Of a stretch of DNA of 64,000 bases, positions 25,700 to 37,414 are shown piece by piece. Numbering within the stretch: the first letter of the stretch is position 1; each line of letters starts with the position of its first letter. Origin of the DNA: Thuidium tamariscinum (lineage: Eukaryota > Streptophyta > Bryopsida > Hypnales > Thuidiaceae). The stretch lies in assembly GCA_947034885.2 (NCBI GenBank), contig OX344754.2, positions 7,571,001 through 7,635,000 of the forward strand. The letters run 5' to 3'. The position numbers and the translations under genes were made by a program. The notes beneath the pieces were generated by a model that was not told the origin of the DNA, searched no databases, and saw only the letters and a list, made by a program, of their open reading frames with translations.

Positions 25700-26035
25700 T
25701 GTGTGTTTATAATTTGGAGTTAGACCTAGTCCAGCCAGAACTCCGGTCCAGCACCGAACTGAGCCAGCTACAGAAGGAGAGCAGTCCCCCGCTTACAGAA
25801 GGAGAGCACTCACCCCGCCCCCCCCCGCCAATCGCGCCGCGCCACGTGGCAGGCGCTGACGCGGCGGAAGGATGGGTCCACCCAACCCGCGGCCACCACG
25901 TGGCAAGGGACGGGAGGGGTACAACCCGAACTGAGCAGCCACAGAAGGAGCGGCACCGAACTGAGTCCAGGGAGTGGAGAGTCAGGAGCGGCACTGGGCA
26001 GTGGGGAGTCCAGAAGCTGAACTGGTAAGCAAAAA
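25700..26035 (+). promoter_or_regulatory. GC-rich island with two G-boxes
   Basis: About 330 bp are far richer in GC than the surrounding DNA. It holds two perfect G-boxes, GCCACGTGGC at 25841-25850 and CCACGTGG at 25896-25903. Short repeats such as ACAGAAGGAG and ACCGAACTGAG are scattered through it. It ends in AACTG followed by GTAAGC, a good splice donor at 26026. This would suit a light- or ABA-regulated promoter plus a non-coding first exon. The gene it would drive is not clear; see 27012-27107. Frames on both strands are probably only due to low stop-codon density. Confidence 0.4.
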
Positions 26036-26530
26036 ATCAAAATCTCAAAAACTTGATTATTGAGAAAATCTCCGGGTTGGCAGTTGGAGCCACAACCCTT
26101 CGTTTTTGGGTGATTCTCTCTAAAAATCTAATTTTTGGAATCTCAACATTCTTCATATAAACTTCACTTAAGCTCCTAAACGCCATAGCCATCTCCATCT
26201 CAAAGTTGTTGCAAAACACACCGAAACTAGAATGAAGTAGGAGAAGGAAGAATTAGGAAGATTAAGGCGAAGGAATCCTAACAAGGGAAGCAATTCCCAA
26301 TAAAAAAATTCAATTTCGAGGAATAACACTATTGAACTTGATTCTTATGCCTTCAGGGGTTGACCCTTGGGAATAAAAAAATCATTTCTTTAGAATATTA
26401 CTATTGGATTTATTCTCGTTCTTTAGGAATGTTCTACATTCTTTGGTAGTTAGTCATTAATTAGATTCTTAGAAGGTTTGGATTTTGTGGTTTTGTTTTA
26501 TTAGGCCTAATAAGCCAAAAAGCAAACAAA

Positions 26531-26730
26531 CAAATTGACAACCAATTTCTTTAACGAATTAACGCAATTTCAAAATTAATTAGATTTGAAAAGATTTGAT
26601 GATAATTTTTGAATTAAAATACTCTAACAAGACAAAAGGGAAGGGACAAATTGACAACTAATTTCTTCAAGGAATTAACATAATTTCAAAAATTAATTAG
26701 ATTTGAAAAGATTTGATAATAATTTCTATT
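26531..26730 (+). repeat. Tandem duplication, period about 116 bp, two copies
   Basis: Two copies start CAAATTGACAAC and share AATTAATTAGATTTGAAAAG. They are separated by about 40 bp of unrelated sequence. Confidence 0.8.
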
Positions 26731-27011
26731 CAAAATAATTAATTCTATTTGGAATTTCAAATATTGATTACAAATAACAATAAAACTAACAATGATAAAA
26801 ACTAACCATTGAATTTTGATTGCTTAGGATAGAAATTTACCCAAGACCTAACCAATTAGGTAGACTAAGGGGAGTTGTCGTATTTTCTAATTACCAGAAA
26901 TTGAGGAATTAAAGGAATTACGAAATTACAATTAGATCTACATAACCTCTAGTTTTCTTTTACTAGGATTTATTTAAATTGACCAATGACGCCAGAATTA
27001 TTATGGATTAG

Positions 27012-27107
27012 ATGGAGAGTCGGGATGATTTCGACGGCGAGGTTGTGGGGGAATATTTACACATGATGATGTTTGACGATGGGACCATGGAGATTTACGC
27101 AGAGGAG
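27012..27107 (+). CDS. Orphan candidate exon, 32 codons
   Basis: An open 96-bp segment lies between an acceptor (GGATTAG) and a donor (GTAAACC). It begins with ATG and reads MESRDDFDGEVVGEY, then an acidic, Met-rich stretch ending MEIYAEE. Composition and splice signals fit a coding exon, and the GC-rich island with a donor lies 1 kb upstream. I found no convincing further exon up to 28.6 kb. It may be a real first coding exon, a captured fragment or a relic. No family is recognised. Confidence 0.3.
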
Positions 27108-28629
27108 GTAAACCGCTCACATTTAATCTTCATTCTCATTGTTTTATTGTTAAGTTTCTTTTTACCGAATGCTTGGATTTAGATTTGGGAACAATATCGT
27201 TTGATGGAATAGAATAGAGTAGAATCGTTTGGTTGAATTTTAGACTGAAATAGATAGAATTATAACCACAAAATTAGATTAGAAACACTGAAAAAACGTG
27301 ACTAAAAGAGTTCATTGCTTGGACGGCTTTCTTTTATTACCCAATTAGAAAGAAAACTCAATTAGACACAGGACCCGTGTGAAAAACTCTTAGCTCGAGG
27401 GTGGAGTTAGGAGCGCTCACAGGAACCCAACACCAAAAAATATACCAAAAAGTATTAGGACAAGCTTCTTAGATTCAACCTAGGGCGTTCTTTAAACAAA
27501 GCCTTTGTGGACGTCTAAAAAGAGGTAGAGGGTTTTGGCTAGAAGGTGTCTAGGAGGTATTAATGGGGAACAAAAAAAAGAGGAACAAACATCAATGGAA
27601 AGGAAGTGAGGAAGATCCTAATGGGGAGGTTGGAAAGTGAAGAATTGAAAAATGAAAATCTTTATTTTCACTTTGGAAAAATTTGGACTTGTAAAATAGT
27701 GATGGAAGTCGTATATTAGTTGTTTTGATTTTCTAAAAAATAAATTTTCAATGCTAAAAAGATCATCAAAAATCGGTGATTACACTGTTGGGTTTTAGAT
27801 TCCATTGTATTGCATGGTGGTTTGGAGTAAACTAAACTTCATATGTGCATATGAAAATTTTGCATGAATATTCCTATTTGTGTTTCCAACAAGATTTAAG
27901 ATTCAATTGTCAAGAGAGGCAAATTCATTTGGAGCAAATTTAATACTTCAATAGGACTCACGATTTTGTTGTTTAAATGTATAGAGATGAATTTTTTTTA
28001 CAAACCTCAAAAGTTGTAATTTATCAATTAACACTGCCAAATGGTTTGCACACTTGAAATTCAAATAAATTTTTTTGATGTCCAACTTGATCAATGGAGC
28101 AAACAATGGCAATTCTTGTTAACTTCTCTTCAAAAACATCATATATCCATTAGATGTTTAAATTCATTTTGAACCCTGGTCTTAGTTAGTATAAAAGATC
28201 AATCTTCACATTTGCCTATATGAAGATCTCCTAAAATTATTGGCCAGTTTTTTAGAGTATGTCCATTGAGATTGAAAAGTCAATGAACTTGTAAAGAAGA
28301 AATTAGTATATAAGGCAGGTAGGCATTTTCGACTAGAAAGATGGTTCATTTTGCAAGCTTGTCATAACTTGAAAAATCAAAGATGTTTTGTCTGATTGGT
28401 GGTTCAATACTTTGCTAAGCCATTGACTCCTTTCAAATCATTCAATTTTTAGGCTAAGCCACTAGACCTAACAGTGATGCTTTTAGGGTATAAGGTGCCA
28501 ACATTTTGACCCCTTCTCTTAGCAAGGTTGATAATTTATCTTCCTCAAAGTAAAGTTATTTTGAATGAATGTGGATAAGTAAAAGAGTCAATTGTAAATA
28601 CTAGAGAAGCCCTAAAAGAACAACCCCGC
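27108..28629. other. Intergenic DNA, no gene recognised
   Basis: Part of the stretch (about 27.3-27.6 kb) is less AT-rich and may be decayed retroelement or gene sequence. No long frame or terminal repeat could be defined. Confidence 0.4.
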
Positions 28630-28732
28630 AATAACATTGTGAAGCAACAATGTAAACATTTTGCACCATTAATCCTCCTTTGTCAAGGAAGATCAATGGT
28701 ACAAAAAGTTTATAGTGTTGCTTCACAGTATT
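28630..28732. mobile_element. 103-bp foldback (small MITE)
   Basis: Two arms of about 45 bp are inverted copies with few mismatches, around a short loop (TTTGTCAA). The left arm begins AATAACATTGTGAAGC. It lies immediately left of the interspersed repeat at 28741. Confidence 0.7.
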
Positions 28733-28740
28733 ACTAGTCC

Positions 28741-29240
28741 TTTGTTTTTCGGCACCATGGGGATAGATTGCACCATTTCAAAATACATATCTTTTTTTGG
28801 CCACGGTTGCTAGTATGTGAGCATAGAAATGTGAGCTTGTGAACCTCAAAGATGATGCACTTTTAGTATAGGTGCTTAAACTATAGAAAGCTTCTATGAT
28901 AAGAGTGTATTTATACTATAGGTACCTATATTATAGGCATTTTTACTATAAACACCTTCAAAGGTGGTAGTATATCTACTTATATACATATTAGAAGTTC
29001 ACATGCTCAAATGTTCACGCTCACACGCTAGCATCGTTGTTTTTTTGGCTAGTTAAAAGTAATTTTTTTTTTATGAGAAATTTTCCAATTTTCTTTAAAA
29101 TATGGATGGATTCAACAAATTTGGATGAAAAAGTGTATGAATATGATGGAAAAGTATTTTAAGTCCGAAATACAGATGAAAAAAAATGTTTCACCAAATT
29201 TGAAATGATCGCCATCTTGGCACTTTCTCAAAACTGAAGT
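28741..29240 (+). repeat. Interspersed repeat, copy 2, interrupted by a MITE
   Basis: This is the second copy of the repeat at 12055-12330. Similarity resumes on both sides of the insertion at 28802-29039 and ends with GCCATCTTGGCACTTTCTCA. Confidence 0.75.
28802..29039. mobile_element. Mutator-like MITE, 238 bp, with 10-bp target duplication
   Basis: The left end CACGGTTGCTAGTATGTGAG and the right end GCTCACACGCTAGCATCGTTG, read in reverse, are long imperfect inverted repeats of about 40 bp. TTTTTTTGGC occurs on both sides (28792-28801 and 29040-29049). The uninterrupted repeat at 12.1 kb shows a corresponding single site. A 9-10 bp duplication is typical of Mutator-like elements. Confidence 0.75.
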
Positions 29241-29290
29241 AAAAAAGAAGGTTGAGTGTTACTGTGGGCTGCTCTAACATGACGGAAGGG

Positions 29291-29298
29291 TGACGTAA
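29291..29298 (+). promoter_or_regulatory. TGACGTAA, bZIP-type site
   Basis: The word TGACGTAA lies at the point where AT-rich repeats change to more GC-rich DNA upstream of the 29.6-kb ORF. It matches a TGA/CRE-like bZIP core. Function is inferred only from the motif and its position. Confidence 0.25.
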
Positions 29299-29605
29299 TA
29301 ATCAGAAAACCCTACCGGTATTCACCCGACCCCCCGATAGTCCGATACCCCGTCCCAGTAACTAACAACGATCCGAATCAACGAATGAAAACCAGAATAT
29401 TCATCCCCCAATCCCTCCCCCGAAATCACGCCGAAACTCATCGAGTTCCCCTGCTACCCGCCTCCGCGCCCGCGTCTCGCACCTCACAGTACAAACAGGC
29501 TATGGCGGGGCACCTCCCTTTCTCACCCTCCACTTCGTTGTCGTCCGATTGCATTCCAGCAAAAGAACTGGCGATGGCTATTAGTGTCGACTCCTTGCTA
29601 ATAAT

Positions 29606-30076
29606 ATGGCCCGTCTCGCAGCAAAGGCTGCAAGCAACTATAAAAAAACTATCTATGCTTATGCTCCCGGCCAAGTCCTACAGCGCACCATTGCATCGAG
29701 TGCCCCCGTTGCCCTACTTGGCTTGGCGGCCTGCGAGGATCCGGAGCCTCGCACGACACCAAGCATCCTTCCAATCCGAATGGAAGGATGTGGGATAACA
29801 AACAACAGATCCCTGTCGCTCTGTATGTCTCGACTGGGATCCCGTGGGATACGCATGCAGGGCCACAAGTCCACAACACAACAGAGGAACTTCTTCGTGC
29901 ATTCGGTGCTACTTGGGCTAGGGGCGGCGAGGAGTTGGGGTGGACGAGTCGGTGGTGAGGAGAGATACATTGATTACCGTAGCTACATTGACTTATTAGC
30001 TACGTCGGGTTTTTTACAATTTGAGTGTGAGATCTTGGTGGTGGAGGCACTTTTTCTTGAATTTAGCGGAGATTGA
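29606..30076 (+). CDS. Doubtful 156-codon ORF, possible organelle-targeted protein
   Basis: An ATG-initiated frame without introns lies in a GC-richer island. Residues 1-45 have Arg, Lys, Ala and Ser but no acidic residue (start MARLAAKAASNYKKT), as in mitochondrial presequences. The rest has no recognisable domain. Overlapping frames on both strands are also open here, and the stretch may instead be promoter or 5' leader of the delta-COP-like gene that starts 0.5 kb downstream. I recognise no family. Confidence 0.25.
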   Translation: MARLAAKAASNYKKTIYAYAPGQVLQRTIASSAPVALLGLAACEDPEPRTTPSILPIRMEGCGITNNRSLSLCMSRLGSRGIRMQGHKSTTQQRNFFVHSVLLGLGAARSWGGRVGGEERYIDYRSYIDLLATSGFLQFECEILVVEALFLEFSGD

Positions 30077-30610
30077 GAGTGTTTGGTGTTTAATGACGGT
30101 ACGGATGATTATTTTAGTATGTTTGTTTTTATGATTAGTCGTGGATTCATGGGACGGGGTAATGTGAGGAATCTCCTTGGTAGGGGGGAAGGCATGAGCT
30201 TAGTGTTTAGTACGGATGATCGAAATTCGAAGATTTGAATTGGCGTCTGGAGTCAGGGATTGCGAATTCAAGGAAAGGTCACGAAATTCAAAATTAAGGA
30301 TCTACAAAATTCATTTCCTGTGGAACGCTCGCTGCCAGATTTAGCTTTGTTTGCTAGATCTCGGTTGCTGCCTTGACGGATCTGAGAACTGCCTCCGAAT
30401 GTCGTTGTTGTTTCACTCGCGCGACTCTTTTTGAGCTCTTTTCCGAGTTTGGTGGAGTGATGTGGTTTTCCTTTAGGGAGGGGTGTGTTTGTAGCGGAGA
30501 AGAATGTGACTGCGGAGGTAGCATGTAGACAGGGGGACAACAGCAGTAGCGATCGGGAGTATTGCCCGGGAGGTTGGTGAATTTGGAGAACACATTTGAA
30601 GCCGGCCACA

Positions 30611-33600
30611 ATGGTAGGTTTGTTGTACTTCTTATGAAATTGTTCGTGTATTTGATTGCTTTTGCGTGACCGATAGTTTGAGGTTTCTGCGTGTGTTTCT
30701 GAGCTGAGTGAGCATTCTCGTGATTGCATCAGGTGGTGCTGGCAGCTGCTATTATCAGCAAGTCCGGGAAAGGTACGGGTATTATGAAATTTTCTTTTTC
30801 CCCCGGTTTGAAATTTCGAGGTCGTGAGCTTGGCCATGGAATCGAGAGTTGAAAGGTGTTTATAGAACATCACTATCGGTGTCATGGATGCTTTATGGCA
30901 TTATGGAGCATTCAATGAGTATCTTAGAAATTACTGGATATTAGAGAATGAGTTGAATTTCTAGATCATTATCAAGGTCTCTTATGGCATCGTGGAAGAG
31001 AACCCCCTGGGATATGAGAACGAGGATATTATTTTGTAGATCTAGAGTCTGGACTTGGTCAAAATACTGGAAAATTTTACCGTGGAGAAACAGTTGAGCT
31101 GGAACTGCAACTGCAATCAGGTCCCTCCAATTATTTGGATGCCTCTTGGAAGAATTATCTAAATATTCTTAGGTTTCAAACTTTCTGCAAGGTTGTGTCG
31201 AAGCGAACAGTGTTGAGTTTTGGTTGCTTCGTTTTTGTCCCTATCCTTTGATTTGTGTGAATAGGATTGACATTGTTAGTTTATTGTAAGCTGTAGCTGA
31301 GATTGGAAAGATATTGTTTGCAGCTCTGGTCTCTCGCCAATATGTGGACATGTCCAGTATTCGAATGGAGGTATTGCTGGCTTCTTTTCCGAAACTTGTT
31401 GGCACTGGCGAGCAACACTCATTTGTCGAGACACACAACGTCCGTTATGTCTATCAGCCAATGGAGTCACTGTACCTGCTTTTGGTGACTAACAAGCAGA
31501 GCAACATTCTGGAAGATCGGGAAGTCTTACGACTGCTTTCAAAGCTTGTATCCTCCTCGCATTCACTCTTGTCACGCTGCCATTCCTAAGAATTCTAGAT
31601 GTTGTAGTGTACAGATGCGGAATTATTGTTGTATGGTGATCATCGATGACGCTCTACATTGCGTTAGCTTGGGGTCCTGAGGGATGAAGTCTTTCTCTAA
31701 GCTTCCTCTTTTTGCGATTATCCTACATGAAGTTATTCAGGTTCAGGATGTGTATGTGTACATATGCTTGGTCAGTGTTTCTTGGGCATGCGACTGAGTT
31801 TAACCCTTGACGCATGTCAGGTACCTGAATATGTACCGTCCCTCGATGAGGAAGGTATCTGCAGGATGGCCTTTGAGCTTGTATTTGCCTTTGATGAAGT
31901 GATTTCACTAGGGCACACAGAGATTGTCACTAATTCGGAAATCGACCCGTACGTGGAGTTGGAGAGTCATGAGGAGAGACTGCGCAAGCGCATCATTGGT
32001 AGCAATATTAACGACTCTAAAGATATCATGCAGCACAAGGCAAATGATATTGAGAAGAACAGGGTATGTGTTGTTACTTAGAGCGTGCTTCTGTAGGCAG
32101 TACGTTTTAATCGTCTGATTAGTTCGTCATTATACTCAGTCGCTATGCTAATTTTAACCTCATTCAATACTCGTGGCATTCGAGGTGCGCTGCTGTTGTG
32201 TAGATTGATGTCTTCTAGAGTTCGAGCATTTGTTTGTGTAGTTATTTTGTTCACCTCTGACTAGCATCTGTCAGCGGTGTCCATCTTTTGATCGGTGGAA
32301 GATAGGGGCTTAGAATTTTCATTAATGAAAGCGTTGGCCAAGATATATTGATAGATATATTGTTGGCCCCGATGTCTTCCTTTTTCAGTCTGTTTTTGAC
32401 GAACTGTCGACATGTGCGAGTATCATGGAGGTGCATTCAATAGTCTATGGTTGTCGGACTTGTGATTTAAGTTTCCATTACTCTTCTAAAGCATATTTAC
32501 GGGGAATACAGATCGAGAAGTCAAGAGGTGACAAGGGTAGCTTTGCGTCATCCATGCCCGCTGTGGATTCCAGCGGGTTCGACAATGGCTTCGGGTACCC
32601 AAACTCTTCTATGGGAGGCGGTATGAGAACCAATTCTTCTGGATTTGGATCAGGCCTGGATACCGATGTCTATAAATCTAAAGGTGCGTCATTTGGCCTC
32701 GTCGAGAAAATTCTCAGTGTGTTTGCTTGCTTGTCAGTGCTTCTGATTTAAATGTGTATGTACTAACATCTGTTGTGCTTTTGCAGTCCGTCCTACCACC
32801 ACGTCCGCTTCCTCTATCGCTGGCATGCAATTAGGCAAGTCAACTAATTCACATCACTTCTTTGAGGGTGATGTTATTGTTGGAGACGTTGCTCCTAGAC
32901 CAATAAGATCTGCAGCTGCCGCAAGTCTCATGGGAGTACACATCCTCGACGATGAGACGGAGATGTTCTTCAGCAGGCAAGTGAGTAACGCCAGCAGCAT
33001 CGTGCACAATGCAGGAGCTGTGCCTTTCACTTTGGAAGTGGATCCAAGGGGACCATCACAGGCGGGTATTGCGAGGCAGGAGTCGAGTGTTAGCCCTCTC
33101 ACTCCCCCTTCCGGAAGCAGACCTGTTAGTGGGATTCTATACCCTGGTCAATTTGGCAATGGTTCTGCGCCAAGCGGGTTGCTCTACTACGGACCTCCTC
33201 CAAGTGGGAGAACTGGAACTGTCTATCCTGGTCACCTCGACATGGGGCCTGATGCTCAGTATGCTGCTGGTGGCATTCACTTTTCTGAAATGCTGTTCAA
33301 AAAGTTAGTGAGGCCAGCGCCCACTGGGATGCACTATGATGGTGTGAAGGCGAAGAAGAGAGGTGAAGGCTCAAGTGAGACGCTGGATCGTCACTTTGGT
33401 CATTACAGTCCTGACATGAGATATGATCCGGACAATGACTCCGTTTCCCCAACTAGCACACTTGACCACCATGACACAACCGAATCTTCGCCGTCCACTG
33501 AGTCGGACAGGTTTTACCCTTCTCGGAACCCGAATCTCACTCGGTACCTGGATGCGTATACGCCTAAAGGTAGGCAGGATGCCAATACTCGCCCTTCCTC

Positions 33601-35505
33601 CCAGCTTGCTCAGTGCTTACTCTCGCTCACAGCCATGGCGGACGATACAACTGATGAAGATGACATCATTTTTGAGCAGCCGAGTACAAGTGCTCCCTTG
33701 TGGCACACGCCACCGGAGCGGCCTGTTGAGCCGCATTTGGACTGGCCCATTGTGCAATTCCAGGCACCGCCATCAAGACCGCACCACAGGCATCCCAAAA
33801 GCAGCTCAAATTCGCCAAAAAACGGGAGAACTCTTGAGAGGTGGTCCTCTAACAGCAGTTCATGGAATCTGTCCTTGTTGGCGAAGCCGAAGGCCACTGT
33901 GACGAGTGTTCCGGTGTCTGGTAGCAGCAGCAAGCCTAAGCGACATTCTAAGAGACACTCCCCAAATGGTGATACTTTGAGAGAGATTCACAATGGAGCC
34001 AGCTCGTCCACAGTGCTGACGTACGACCGAAGTGGAGATGCATATGGGCGACACAAGTGGGAGCGAGACTCCTCTAGTTCGTCGCCCAGTGTTGAAGAGA
34101 TAGGGTTCGAAGCTTACGATCGACCTGGCGAGGTAATGAATAATCTGTTCATGCTCTATTTGCTTGTCAGTGAAATCTAATCTTGGCCTCTTGTTCTTTA
34201 TAGCATTTTTGAGAGGGGCGTCTGGAGTCTTTTTACTGTTCTATTTGTTTCATTCTCTGACCAGCACATGCAATGTCTTTCCCTGATCTTGGTGATTCAA
34301 AATTCGACTCTGTCTGAATGAATTTCTCACGAATGATCAATCAACTGGTCACTCAGAAATCATGGTTAATCACAACATTGCACCTTGTTTAGCTTGTATG
34401 ATCCTTATTAAGCTAGTATTTAGCTAGTGCATGTGTTCTAATAGTGATGACATTTTGCATCTATCAGCAGATGGTGCACACATTGGATGAAGAGGACTTT
34501 CCCTTCTCACCCATTGCATCTTCTTTTGTGTTTGGCGAACACAACAACTCGGTGGAATTTTCACAGCGAGGAGGCCGAAACGGTATTCCTAGAGCTGTGG
34601 GTCCCATTGTGCAAGAATTCGCGTCTTCCAACTTTGAGATACAGGATTTCCAAGAGTCTATGTCAACTGCAAGTGAAGGCTCTCACACCTACTCGCTGGA
34701 AAGCGGTTTCTTGCAACCGGAGCTTGACTGGGTCCCTACCAAGAGTTTTCACTATATCAAAGGTCGGAGCGTGGAGATTGTGGAACTGGGAACCTCAAAC
34801 CGTGTGTTCAATGGATATATTGAAATCAACCACTCTGGAAGATTTAGCGTCGACCTTCAGAGGGGACCGAGGCTTGAACGCCACCTGAGCTCGCGATATA
34901 ACATCGAAAAGACTCCTGATGTCTTGCTCCGGATCGTGGAAGAGGCCCACAGCATGAGCGCCAGGAGGCGATCTAATGCCACCAAATATGCTAATTGCAG
35001 ATGCCTGGTACACATCTTGTGTACATGTTAACTTATTTCTTTCTTTGACTTGTTTCTATTAGGGTTCATTCACACCAATTATATCCATCTTAGTGGGGGT
35101 TATTTCATTCATCTTAAGGATGACCCCCGTCGGTGCGAATGTACCCTTAGTGGTTCTAGTGTGCTTTGTTGACAGAATGGCAAAGTCACCTATTTGTGAC
35201 TTCTTACATTTTTTGTCCCTCGCTTACTTTTTGGTATTTGTTTAGGAGCATCATTGTCAAAATAGCTGTGATTGATGTTTGAAGTTTTGCTGCTTCTTGA
35301 AAAGTGCAGTATCTCCCGCTGCTTCTAATCTAAGTCTGGATCGTTTTTGCAGCCGGTTCCCAAGAAGGGACTTCTTGGCAGATGCTTGACATCAAATCAG
35401 ACCCACAGGGTTGCTGTTGCTAATAGCTTTGAGTCACGGCTGAGGTCGCGCTCTTTGGGGTCAGTGAACGCAAAAAACCAATCTGGACCCTTCCAAATCT
35501 TCTGA
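30611..35505 (+). CDS. Chimeric delta-COP-like protein: longin half kept, C-terminal domain replaced
   Basis: Eight exons join in frame to 905 residues: 30611-30613, 30733-30772, 31324-31547, 31821-32063, 32512-32683, 32787-34132, 34471-35007, 35353-35505. Exon 1 is only the ATG; exon 2 begins [13 protein letters not shown], the delta-COP start. Residues 1 to about 170 are a clear delta-COP longin domain and helix ([31 protein letters not shown]). The linker keeps delta-COP landmarks up to MQLGK (241) and [11 protein letters not shown] (about 264). Known delta-COP has about 510-530 residues and continues with a mu-homology domain. Here exon 6 runs on without a break into about 640 residues of unrelated Ser/Pro/Gly-rich sequence. 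That region includes YPG-type repeats, two LDW motifs, and a more ordered stretch in exon 7 ([20 protein letters not shown]). The C-terminus is basic. The longin half should still bind the COPI coat partner; the role of the new half is unknown. The family assignment of the first part is firm, the fusion is seen directly, the function is open. Confidence 0.85.
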
Positions 35506-37259
35506 CTCAGATGGCTCCGTTTCAACTTTGTGCTTAGGTAGGATGTGATCCACGTAGCTTTCGATATTCAAAACCTTTTACACATAAGTCCTTTCGTTGC
35601 ATCACTGAGAGCAGTTGACATTGGTGTGAATGTGTGACTCTTGTCACACATTTACTGAATATAGAACGAACACATAAATGTCCTAAGTTTCATTCCTTAG
35701 TTCCCTGTGTAAGAGTAGAAATTTTAAGGGAAGGTAATAGTCGATTTTAGTAACTTTCACACCCGTATCGATCAATAATGTAGTGCAGGACTTCTTCATT
35801 CCATTTCTACAGTTTCTTTTTGCTTTCCTTGGAGGTTCCGAAAAGTTTTATTTCAACTACCGGTACTGAAGTTCTGAATGTCGCCACTGTTGGCCATTTG
35901 GGCACTGGGTTTTGCATTTCGAGACCACTTTTGGCCGCTTTTTGCAATTTGGTATGCTGACTGTGACCTTAGTTGTTGTTGCAGGTGAGGACGTTAAAAT
36001 GGAGCATGCAAATCTATGCATTATTTGCACTGGATATATCCAATGAAATTGAATTGTTCGCCTCCAAGAACTTGTTTATGACACCGCTTCTCCCTGTAGG
36101 CAAAAGAGACAACGGCTCTTTTTGTGTCTTTGAAACGACTCTAATGGCCCCGAGGATGTGCTGCGAAAGAACCTGCCCAAGTGCCAGCGTATACCAGAAT
36201 TGGATGAATCACTGCCCAATCGGGATGCCTACCGACTTCAAATACAGACTTTCAGCAGGTTAGAACCTCAATTTGTACATTAGAACTGCGTTGGACTATC
36301 TGTACACGTCCGACGCATGTAACGTCATAGGCATCCGTGCAGCAATCAAGTCATAGCGGTTTTCGGAAGCTAGTTTTACTTTCAGGGTTGTCAAGCATCC
36401 CTTGAGCCTTAGTCTTTCTTGTTGACCGCTTACATTGAATCCTTAAATTTGTTGGTCACTCCTGTACTTTTTAGTCAATGTTTTGTAAAATTAACCACTT
36501 TGATCTGACGTGCTCTTCGTGAATCATCATTTCACAAATGTTATCTGGACGCTTGCCAGCTTGTTTGTCATTGTTGCACGAGATTTTGGTGTGGTGGTAA
36601 TCTTGAATGGAGAGAGATCAGGATGAGTCTAGTGAGGATAATTGATAATGCAATATTGGATTTGAACTTGGGATACCAATGCCACTTTTCTTTGTCATAT
36701 TTTCTCAATTTGGGCACTGCAACTAAGACATTTAACTAATACTCGAATCATTCACTGAATAAGATTTGAATGTTGAGAGGGGCAGCAAACTGGTATTAAG
36801 GACATTGTAGGGCTTAACCCTCAAACGTCCATTTCCTAATCCAAGCTAATCCTAGATTCTAACCGGAAGTTGTTTTGCCTACTCCCTGTATTGTACTATA
36901 TTGTCCTGTACAATACAGGAAGACAACCAATTGGCAGATTGGAACAATGAAGTTTCAAGTTGGGGCACGTCAGAGCGAGCTTCATCCACAAGATCTTGGC
37001 TTCTGGACCATAAGATGAGAGAGTCTAGGGACCCTTTTTGCTTTGAGGATTCATAATTTATTCATACCAGTGATTTTCTTTTGGGCAATCTATAGTAATT
37101 TCATTCGCTTGCCTCATGCCTCTTGCCAGAAGAGTATAGGAAACTTGATTTTTTTTGTTTATTGCATTTTGCCAAATCCATCCTAGTGAGGGTTGGGGAT
37201 TTGCCAAATCATTTAAAAAAATAATAGTAGGCTATGAAATACACATAGAAAAGTATAAT
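35506..37259. other. 3' UTR and downstream region of the chimeric gene
   Basis: No further coding exon could be linked; a 96-codon frame at 35973-36263 has no recognisable content. A hairpin at 36885-36919 is listed separately. Confidence 0.45.
36885..36919 (+). other. Hairpin with perfect 12-bp stem
   Basis: CCTGTATTGTAC and GTACAATACAGG are exact inverted repeats around an 11-base loop, and weaker pairing continues outward (TTGTTTTGCC against AGACAACC). It lies 1.4 kb past the stop codon of the chimeric gene. It may be a relic of a small foldback element. Confidence 0.6.
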
Positions 37260-37263
37260 TTAA

Positions 37264-37414
37264 CCCTTAAATGCTGAGGTGGATGTATTGCATCTAATGC
37301 ATGACAAAGAATTTTCCCTTGTAGGACAGAAGTGTAACTATTCATCCTTGGTAGATGATGTCATACAATATCAAAATGCATGATTTCTACAGCCACTGGT
37401 CTATTGATCAAGGG
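37264..37414. mobile_element. Possible short TTAA-flanked element, 151 bp
   Basis: TTAA lies at 37260-37263 and 37415-37418. The ends CCCTTAAATGC and TGATCAAGGG agree only in CCCTT. Length is unlike the other family members. Confidence 0.35.

Noticed and set aside
25699..26040. Overlapping frames of 76-109 codons on both strands
   Set aside because: They arise from low stop-codon density in the GC-rich island, and the repeats within it are not codon-periodic.
29385..29798. 137-codon plus-strand frame overlapping the 29606 ORF
   Set aside because: No motif. It overlaps another frame in a GC-rich stretch where all frames tend to be open; kept out in favour of a single low-confidence call.
30268..30885. 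205-codon minus-strand frame
   Set aside because: It is antisense to the leader and first exons of the delta-COP-like gene, whose exons 1 and 2 are well supported.
35973..36263. 96-codon frame after the chimeric gene, preceded by an acceptor-like GCAG
   Set aside because: No link in phase to exon 8, which ends with a stop, and no recognisable protein content; probably 3' UTR.
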